A stretch of 64,000 bases of DNA from Kuschelorhynchus macadamiae (lineage: Eukaryota; Arthropoda; Insecta; Coleoptera; Curculionidae): assembly GCA_030620095.1 (NCBI GenBank), contig JAUTXW010002397.1:124001-188000 (forward strand), written 5' to 3'. Below the pieces are notes generated by a model. That model worked only from the letters and a program-made list of their open reading frames with translations. It ran no database searches and was not told the origin of the DNA. Numbering within the stretch: position 1 is the stretch's first letter; the number at the start of each line of letters is the position of its first letter. A program made the translations under genes and the position numbers. Below are positions 56,195 to 64,000 of this stretch, one piece after another.

Positions 56195-58626
56195 TTTTTC
56201 GTCGAGACCGCCAAACTTCTGGATCACAAAAAACGGATGGTGATGGTGTCTTCATAGCCACACGCAATATTCTTCGTGCTTCCTTGGTACGTGAGTTTCA
56301 TAGTGAGGCTGAAGATATTTGGGTAAAATTAAAAGTGAGTGATAATGAAAGTGTTTATTTGTGCTGCGTCTACCTGCCTCCGGGTGATGACATATTTTAG
56401 GGTATCTTTTATGTCAAAATTGGGCTGGATCACTGAAAGGGTGAGTAATAGTAAAATTATAATATGCGGAGATTTTAACTGCCCTGGTATAAACTGGGCC
56501 TTTACTACCGATAGCTATTTAATACCCTCGAATGCGGATGTAAAATCTGCAGATCTCGTTGATATGCTTTCCTTTTTTGGAGTGGTCCAGTTCAACTGTT
56601 TAAGAAATAGACTAGGAAAAACATTAGATTTAATACTGTCAAACGATTATAACACAATTACATCTACTTCTCAATGTACATGTCCGATGGTGCTGGAGGA
56701 TCCTTATCATCCAAGTTTGGAGTTTTTTCTTGATATAGGGTTCGCCAGATCACTGCACATACCAAATTATAAGTTTTTAAATTTTCATAAAGCTAATTAT
56801 AATATTATAAATGACGCAATATTTAGTATCCCATGGAATAATTTACTTAGTAGTAATAACTTAGAAACTAACATTTTAAAATTTTATAACAGAATAAATA
56901 ATATAATATCGGAATTTGTTCCAGCTGATTACCGTAACAGCATACTTTTCTAGTTCCACCATTAAGGTGATCAAAGAAAAAAATAAATTCCATAATAAAT
57001 GGAAAGTTTATGGAAGTTTGAGTGATTTAAATACCTTTAGAACTCTTAGAAGCCGTTCAAAGACACTAATTAGAGAAGACTACCAAAATTATATTAATCA
57101 TATTGAAGCGGAAATTCCCACAAATTGCAAACAGTTTTGGCATTTTGTATCTGCTAAACGCGGAAAAACAGATATACCTTTGGAAGTGTATTTTGAAAAT
57201 TGTACAGCTAGTAATAATAATGATGTTTGTAACCTTTTTGCAAGATTTTAAATCTGCATTTGAGCCAAAAACTAACAACCTAATAACCTCGGAGAGTTTT
57301 TCAGGTAATGCGAGTTTCAGTCGACTTCAATTGTGTGAGTCGGAGGTTCTTTCTGTACTTAGAGAACTGAATCCTAAAAAGGGAGCCGGTTTTGATGGTA
57401 TTCCGGCTATATTTGTCAAGAAATGCGCCAATGGTTTATGACAACAACTTCTAAAATTATTTAATCAATCGCTCAATAAGGGCCATTCTCCTACTGTATA
57501 GAAAAGGGCCATTGTTGTACCTATTCATAAGTCTGGTGATAGAAGTAGCTTAAAAAATTATAGACCGATCTGCAAACTCTGTACGTTTGCAAAGGTATTT
57601 GAAAAGTTAGTCTATAAACATATTTTTTACCTAGTTAAAAACATAATCAATAGCCAGCAGCACGGATTTTTTGCAAATAGATCGATTGACTCTAACCTCA
57701 TTAGTTACTTGCAATTCATCTTAAATAGTTTACATACACGAACTTTAGCAAAGGATCCGATAAAATTAACCATGAAATTCTTATAAATGAATTGTCCGAT
57801 ATCGGTGTAGACAGCATAATCCTCAAATGGTTCAGATCTTATTTAACCGATCGGGAGCACTCCGTTGCGGTTGCGGGATCCTCGTCTGCTTCGTAGAGAG
57901 GGCCAAGCAAAAGACCTAGGCGTTATCTTCGATGATAAGATGCTTTTTGATAAACAAATTGACAATATTGTTAATAATGCGTTTAGAATGTTGGAATACA
58001 TAAACAGGCAATGGAAAGCGTTTCAAAATAATAGTACTTTACTGACCCTCTATCATGCTTATGTTTTTAGTCGACTGAATTTCGCATCCTCTGTTTGTAA
58101 ATCCCATTCAAAGAATGGAGCGCGTACAGAACAAGTTTTTAAAATCTTTGGCATTTAGGAACAACATGGCCACAGATTACAATTATTTACGTAAAGAATT
58201 TAAACTCTTAAGCCTGGCAGATCGCAGGCTTATAAATGATATCGTTTTTCTGAAAAAAATTATTTGTTGCCAAGTCGATTCAACTGATCTTTTATCCCAA
58301 ATTCCAATAGCAGTTCCTCAAAGAAATCTAAGAATCACTCGTTTGTTTGTACCTCCTATGGCTCACACTAATAGCTGTGCAAACTCTCTTATATTTAGAA
58401 TGTTAAACGCAAATTTTCACTGCGATAACATTGATTTGTTCTGTATGTCCTCCAAAAAATTATTGAAGGCCGATTATATAGTTATACTATATGTTAAGTA
58501 ATAGATTATATGTAGCTGTGTTTTAGGTGTATGTTAACGATTAAATTAACATGTAAATAGTGGACACAATTTTGTGGGCTAGACCTGTATGTGTCCCAAA
58601 GAGAAATAAATAAATAAATAAATAAA
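56195..58626 (+). pseudogene. CR1/Jockey-type LINE ORF2 (LINE-B), RT core deleted
   Basis: APE endonuclease first: DGDGVFIATRNILRASLV, VYLCCVYLPPGDDIF, then in a new frame KIIICGDFNCPGINW and LGKTLDLILSND. A connecting stretch follows (FHNKWKVYGSLSDLNTFRTL, CKQFWHFVSAKRGKTDIP), then RT start blocks: ELNPKKGAGFDGIPAIFVKK, VVPIHKSGDRSSLKNYRPIC, FEKLVYKHIF and QQHGFFANRSIDSNL. Between about 57880 and 57900 the region with motifs A to C (YADD) is missing, and the frame resumes at QAKDLGVIFDDKMLFDKQID and KLLSLADRRLINDIVFLKKI. It ends in (AAAT)n at 58604-58626. Confidence 0.87.
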
Positions 58627-58809
58627 AATAATACAAGGCTCGACGGAAACTGAGAGAGGTTGTAACGAAATGTGGTCAAATGTATGTATAAAAAACTGCC
58701 TTGAATTTAAAAAATAATTAATTAGGAAATTTAAAAATGGGTGAAAGTCCACAGTAATATCTGACAGTACAATAATAAGATATGACTGAGACCGAGACTT
58801 AGTGTTTGT

Positions 58810-59885
58810 ATACTGTTTAAATTCTCAAAAGTTCGTTAACAAAGGTACAGTTATTAAATATTAATTCATTTGCACAAGTAAAACCTAATTATATTTAGAA
58901 TATTAAAACCTTAAAAATCCTATCTATCCACTAAAAATGAGAAGATAAAAAGGACCATACAATATATGCTAGTCTAATGTAACCTAAAATATATTTTGTT
59001 TGCATAACTTAAAAATAAATAATTCTAATTCCTTTAAGTAGGTGTTTCAGATATAGTAAATACTCCGACTTGTAGGTACTTATATTATTATATGGATAAA
59101 AAATTACGTTATTACAGACATTTAAAAAATGACGGTGTCCTTAATAGTACAATATTATAAGTTCAATTACAAGGAAATCTAACTCAAATCCCCTGATTTC
59201 TTGTTTAACTTGTTTATCATTTACGATGTTTTTTTTTTTTGATATGATACCTTTCCTTAATGACTAATTTTCGATCGTTTGTATTTTTATTTACGACTCG
59301 CCTACCTGACAGTTTAAGATACTTATTTTCTATCTTTTTCATGTTTAGGGAAAGCTGTTGAAGCATTCTTCGTGTATTTGTTCTGTTCTTCAAATATTGC
59401 CAGTCATATCAATGTTCATGTTGGGACAATTCAAACTTGGTATCGCGTTGTTCTTTATGCTTAATTCGATATATGTTCTTTGTCTGATATTTCTAGTTAT
59501 TATTTTTTTGTGGGAAATGATTATAAATGAGATTTTCTCTAATTTCTTAATTTTTAACATTGTTTTATTATATTAAAGCAAAAACACAATATTAAGGTTA
59601 TTGCTAATTGTAAAATATTAATATAGGACACTCATATGGATTTTGACCAGCCAGACATTCGAATTAAAAAAAATCGGTACATTTACTTTACCCGGAACTT
59701 CCCCCATGAATTTTTTCTTTTTTAGGAATAGAAAAGTGAGAACCAATTTAGATCCATACACAGTCATTTAGGAACATATATAAATATATTGTATTTTCAG
59801 AATATTTCAATTCCGGTGGTGGTATTAGCCAGCGGAGTAATTGTGATTCCACTTTGTGTCTTTGCCCGACACAGGGCTCGCTAAA
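58810..59885. other. No gene recognised
   Basis: AT-rich. A plus frame at 59358-59576 encodes a hydrophobic stretch that I cannot assign. Confidence 0.45.
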
Positions 59886-59940
59886 CTATGGCGGACTGAT
59901 GAGCTCTAAAAAGTGCGAAATCGCGATCGTCGTTTAATTG
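59886..59940 (+). ncRNA. Hammerhead-ribozyme-like core (third)
   Basis: Plus strand: CTGATGA (59896-59902), then GCTCT-AAAA-AGTGC (stem II of five positions, four paired, one T-T mismatch), GAAA (59917-59920) and TCGCGATC. Pairing A-U and U-A around the loop CGCG leaves ATC as the cleavage triplet, again a two-base-pair stem III with a 4-nt loop. Stem I has a mismatch at its first pair, with TAAAC/GTTTA pairing beyond it. No element protein lies beside it. Confidence 0.5.
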
Positions 59941-61085
59941 AATTGGATCATTGGGCCTGCGGCTTTACAAGACATCATGGCATCCTTGTTGTGACGTTGG
60001 TGTAACGTGAAACAAAAATATTATAACAACATTTAATATAGAATAAAATAATTAACAAAGAAAGCTAATGACCCTAGTTCAACATTTTCTGCAATGCCCA
60101 ATATAAAGTCGTTATTTAATAATCGAAAGTATCGCATGTATAATTTTACTAAAACGCTGATGCCATTTCAAAGAAAACTTTGGATTATTCGACTTGCAAG
60201 CAGTCTTGTTTAAACCGGAAATTTGTGTAGATTTCATTTCGACTAAATTGTCTTTTTCTTTTATTACCTGAGTTTGATTACCGAAAACCTATTATATAAA
60301 AGATCGTTTTTGTTGAATGGGTTCGGAAATTACAAAACGTTTTGTTTTAACACTGTTATTTGTGTTTTAGGATGGGTTTGTGGGTAAACATTGAAAGGTT
60401 TTGAATTTCCTTTTATAATTTAACATATTAAAAGTATTAGAGCTAAATAATTTGAGTTTGGAAAAATAATGCATAGAACGTGGAACGCCTTTAAAGCACA
60501 CTATTTCTGTTTGATTTACTAGGTTCATTAAATAACGCTTTTTTGAGTTATTTATTTTTGGGGTTAATCCTATACTTTCTTAAATTAATATTTAAACTAA
60601 TGAATATACATCCCAAAAAGGAAATAGGAATAGGAAAAATAATAATACTTATTCATAACAAGTTTTGTAAACAAGAGAAACGTTCAAGGTGAAAACCAAG
60701 GAAAATGTGAGAAAACTATGAGCCAGTTTTTATATATTTAAAAAACAGGATATTATATAACTATTATTGATAAAAAATATATTAATGATAATAACCCATA
60801 TATTTAAAACACTAAGCCAAGTTCGTGAGGGCGTTGTACTGTACCAATTTACATAATGTTCTTTTAAATGATCGTCTAGTTACCGAGACCTTTCAATACT
60901 ATTCTTGTATTGTTTTATTGCGTATTTTTTCTAGAGAACCAATATGTTTATCTTCAATAATATTTTCTGACGATTTGGTGGACGCGCCTCATATTCTTAT
61001 AATTTCACTGGAAACTAATCTAACTGAAAAGGCAGAACAAGGTCTGCCGGGCCAGCAAGTCATAAATAAAAATCCACTTAACATA
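59941..61085. other. No gene recognised
   Basis: AT-rich, no assignable coding sequence. The open frame at 60825-61097 has no family I recognise. Confidence 0.45.
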
Positions 61086-61088
61086 TAT

Positions 61089-63070
61089 TTAAAATAAAAT
61101 TGACTGAAGATTTAAAAAAGACTGCTGCCTTGTTTTACTACCTGATAGAACAGGATTTGGCAAAAGATACAAAATATCTTGTTCTTTTAAGTAAGATTTA
61201 TCTGGAACATCAGGCAAGAAAAACGTTTGTTCTTGAAATTTAGATTTAAGTGGCAAAAAACCATTGTAAAATTTGAAAGACTCATTTCTTGTTTGTAAAA
61301 CTTTATCAATATATTCTCTGTTTCTTTGTAGCAAATAATACAAGAACGTAGTCTCCTCCTGGACCCTTGGGTAGTGGATGTGATTCGGCCAGGCCTTTTA
61401 TTTAAAACTCTGGTCAAAGCAAAGGGTACACCTAATGATTTATTTAAAGTGTAAGCTAATTATTAATAGAAGGACCATCACCTATTTTATTTGACAACCA
61501 GGGGAAAAATTTAAAACAAATTCAACCTAAGTTACTGGCTATTACTGCGTTTTGAGTATATATCTTACCAGTACCCTCTAAAAGTGGCTCAGGGCAATTA
61601 TTTTGTATAATTGCAATTAATCTCGGGTGGTCGGGAGTCCAAAAGAGCCAAACGTTTAGGTAACGTAACTTAATTAACGGGGGGCATCCACTTTGAATCC
61701 AGTTTAAAATTCACTTCAACTATCTGAGACCAAGCAACAAATGGCAAGTTTCTTTACTAAAAACGCAAAACAAGGGGGGACCAAAATGGCCTAACCAGCC
61801 ACAATTCCGACAAGCAACACCTACAACGTCGAGGGCCTGACTATCACTCGTTCAAGCCTGAAACCCGCGCCTCTTTCGTTTTTTATGTGGTAGGGGATCC
61901 AGGGAGCGGTTTCTTGGCACGAAAAAGTTTTGACATAACTGGGGTTAAGCCAGGTTTACCAGTAAAGGTAAAATTTTAAATTAATTAGTAAGAATTTACA
62001 CATGTACTGATTGGGGGAAATCTAACCAATGAAAAAATGAGGTCATTTTTCAGAGGTGACCGTGTGCCCCGAACAGGTTGACTTCTAGTTTTGTCAAATC
62101 AGGAATTTCAGCTTCTTCGCTTCTTTTCTACATTTGGCTGTTTTTCTTTGATTCTCAATTTCAGTAATTTCAGGGGTGTCAATAGCAACAAGGCTACGTC
62201 CAAGTGACCTACCTAGGTTTTCTTTGATTTCGTCGAAGATCTGCTTGTATTGGTTCAAGTGTTCGGCGACACAAACGATAATTTATGTTTAAGAACTGAG
62301 GGTGCCAGCAGTTCAACGGATTGGCCATTATCATGTAATTCAGATCGACCTGTGGATTTTTCAGAATAGCTTAATCCAGCATGAGTTGAAGTTGATGGTA
62401 ATGAAACGTGGTTTCTATCAGGACTCGGGTTTGGTAAAGACCAAACTGCAGCATAATTACGATCTGTAACATTGCTTGGTAGAAAGTCTTCATGACTAAA
62501 ACTAGACCTAGTTTCCAGTCGAATGGATATATTCCGGTTTTCTTAAAAGCTCAAACAATATTTATTTGGGACATGGCGCTCGGAAAAACGCAACCAACAA
62601 GTTCAGTAACTTTATAAATCGTAAGAGGGATGCCATGATTTTGGCATGGCAGCACTGTTGGTAAATAATCCGAAACCTCCAATACCCAGTGGCTAAAGCG
62701 CGGTAAGCTTAATAATAGTAACCCCGAGATTCTTGGCTAAATCCAAAGACTGGATGGATATGTATTCGTGGTTGTCAAATATTATAATGCTAGGATTTTC
62801 CAACGAAGTACCAAAATGTCGGAAAAATGTTACATAACCTGAACAAAAAGTTCTCTGTTCATCCACCCAGATGGATAAGTTAAACCTAAAGTACCGGCGG
62901 GGGCACATTTTAGCAATCGTAGGACGAAATTCTTTCTTGTAAAAACCACTACAGATGACAAGGCTTGTCCACCGGCACTAATTGTGCAGCACGTAGTTCC
63001 AAGTGTGCCCTTTTCGCCACTGGTTACGTTACGTATTTGTTCCCGTGTTGTTCGTGCAAGTTTTCTTTAT
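61089..63070 (-). pseudogene. pogo/Tigger-type (DDE_1) transposase pseudogene
   Basis: Reading leftward from 63070: REQIRNVTSGEKGTLGTTCC, SAGGQALSSVVVFTRKNF, TLGLTYPSGWMNRELF, then NPSIIIFDNHEYISIQSLDL-AKNLGVTIIKL. This is the DDE_1 core with the second Asp (FDNHE). The next block, with the third Asp (QPLDR), is lost at about 62690. The middle (NHVSLPSTSTHAGLSYSEKS, DTPEITEIENQRKTAKCRKE) reaches about 62090. After roughly 550 bp of foreign-looking sequence comes the C-terminal domain: YYLLQRNREYIDKVLQTRNE, FFLPDVPDKSYLKEQDILYL-LPNP (61089-61380). The N-terminal CENP-B-like HTH is absent. It is dead. Confidence 0.8.
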
Positions 63071-63309
63071 GCCCCAACTAAATGTATAATTTTAAAAATT
63101 TATTTGTTATATTGTGATTTTCCAACATGGCAGTTCGCTCGTCCACAGTTAATAGTCGTAGAAGAAGAATTAAGAAAATAATCTAAGAAAATAATCTCCA
63201 AATTTGACGCTGGCTCTCGAAAAGTATAAGTAAAGCCAATGAAAAATATGTATAATAATATGAGGAGAAAATGGCCAAGATTATGTATTAGCATATGAGC
63301 ATAACTTTA
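63071..63309. other. No gene recognised
   Basis: Short AT-rich spacer between the pogo pseudogene and the last LINE. Confidence 0.4.
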
Positions 63310-64000
63310 GTCTAAGTCATGCAGGCGCATTAGAGCAGAGAAAAACTATTTCTTGGATGCCGCTAAGACAAAAAAAGATGGTGCTTCTCCTGATTTAAAA
63401 ATACATGGCCTGCCACAGTGTATATTTATTAACGAACGTCTCACCTCATAGTATAAAATACTGTTTAAAAAAACTCGTGAGGCAGCTAGAACTAAATCCT
63501 GTAAATTTGTCTGGACAAAAAATGGAAATATTTTTGTTCGGAAAAATGAAAATTCACAAGTGAAGCTTATTCGCCATAAGGAAAACCTCGCCTCCTTGTG
63601 ACTCTCTTACGTGTATTAGCTTTTTAGCGTGTTTTTGGACTGCATTTTGTCATTTTCAGTTTATTATCAAAACGTTCGCAGATTAAGACCTAAAACTCAT
63701 GATATAAAAGTGAATTCTATCAATATTGATGCCGATATCTATTTTTTAACAGAAACTTTCCTTTACAGTAGTGTTCCCAATTCTCAAATTTTTTATTCTT
63801 CCCGGTATAGTGTTTTTTTTTCTCGAGACCAGTATCTGCTGTGCTGGGATGCTGCAGTTCCATTAGTAGAAAATGTACATCCATCAGAAAACATAATAAA
63901 CTTATAAAAATCAATATAAAATTGGGTCTCCTAGCCACAAACCAAAATCCAGTCTCCCTGTTCTAACTTATGATTAAAGTGAGGTTTGAACAGAAATATT
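63310..64000 (+). pseudogene. CR1/Jockey-type LINE, ORF1 end and ORF2 start (LINE-G), runs off window
   Basis: 63310-63600 encodes the C-terminal domain of an LINE ORF1: YFLDAAKTKKDGASPDLKIH, VYIFINERLTS, then LFKKTREAARTKSCKFVWTK, GNIFVRKNENSQVKLIRHKE. 63640-63907 opens an APE endonuclease: VYYQNVRRLRPKTHDIKVNS, IYFLTETFLYSSV. A TAG lies between KERLTS-type text and the next block, and ORF2 stops at 63907, so the copy is probably broken. The rest lies beyond the window. Confidence 0.78.

Larger units (their letters stand above)
55980..58805. repeat. 22-bp perfect inverted repeats flanking LINE-B
   Basis: ACACTAAGTCTCGGTCTCAG (first 20 of 22 bases, 55980-56001) and its exact inverse at 58784-58805. 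They lie outside the hammerhead-like motif and the LINE, and probably are the ends of a PLE with inverted arms into which LINE-B inserted. Confidence 0.7.

Overview
The window is AT-rich, repeat-packed animal DNA, most likely from a large insect genome. The evidence is indirect: TTAGG-like (AACCT) tracts, a MADF/BESS protein inside a PIF/Harbinger transposon, Penelope-like elements (PLEs), CR1/Jockey-type LINEs with (AAAT)n tails, RNase H-bearing LINEs, hAT, ISXO2-like, pogo/Tigger and Tc1/mariner-type transposases, and very long (TA)n tracts. The species cannot be told from this sequence. I recognise no host gene; nearly all coding sequence is transposable-element sequence, mostly broken.

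Layout. 0-0.5 kb: PLE GIY-YIG tail. 1.2-4.1 kb: two copies of a modular dispersed repeat around a degenerate DDE transposase and a second inverted fragment of it. 5.2-10.6 kb: a mariner-like element between (TA)n tracts, followed by an amplified mosaic of its 3' half, (TA)n and a PLE stub. 11.6-12.5 kb: TTAGG-like tract and an ISXO2-like pseudogene. 12.7-16.3 kb: a ZMYM1-type hAT whose 5' intron is largely a palindromic MITE. 16.4-18.4 kb: a PLE with inverted arms, reverse transcriptase and GIY-YIG. 20.4-25.0 kb: a foldback element with inverted 20-bp arrays. 25.0-28.6 kb: a LINE split by a hAT with a perfect 8-bp target-site duplication. 28.8-31 kb: repeat debris. 31.1-33.2 kb: four 545-bp tandem units. 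33.1-42.7 kb: a three-level nest, an RNase H LINE containing a CR1/Jockey-like LINE containing a Harbinger element. 43.9-46.5 kb: LINE and PLE remains with a hammerhead-like end. 47.2-48.3 kb: fossil of an insect family of unknown function. 50.5-55.9 kb: modular repeats, one interrupted by a giant palindrome. 56-58.8 kb: a LINE beside another hammerhead-like PLE end. 59.9 kb: a third hammerhead-like core. 61.1-63.1 kb: pogo/Tigger pseudogene. 63.3-64 kb: another LINE entering the window.

The only transposase that looks potentially intact is the Harbinger nuclease at 36790-40117 (two exons, DDE residues present). Its partner MADF/BESS gene lies antisense, and each gene has an exon inside the other's intron. 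The best candidates for unusual biology are the hammerhead-like motifs with the same minimal stem III layout, the foldback element with 20-bp arrays, the interlocked Harbinger genes, and a dispersed modular repeat studded with YY1/Pho-like ATGGCGG sites.
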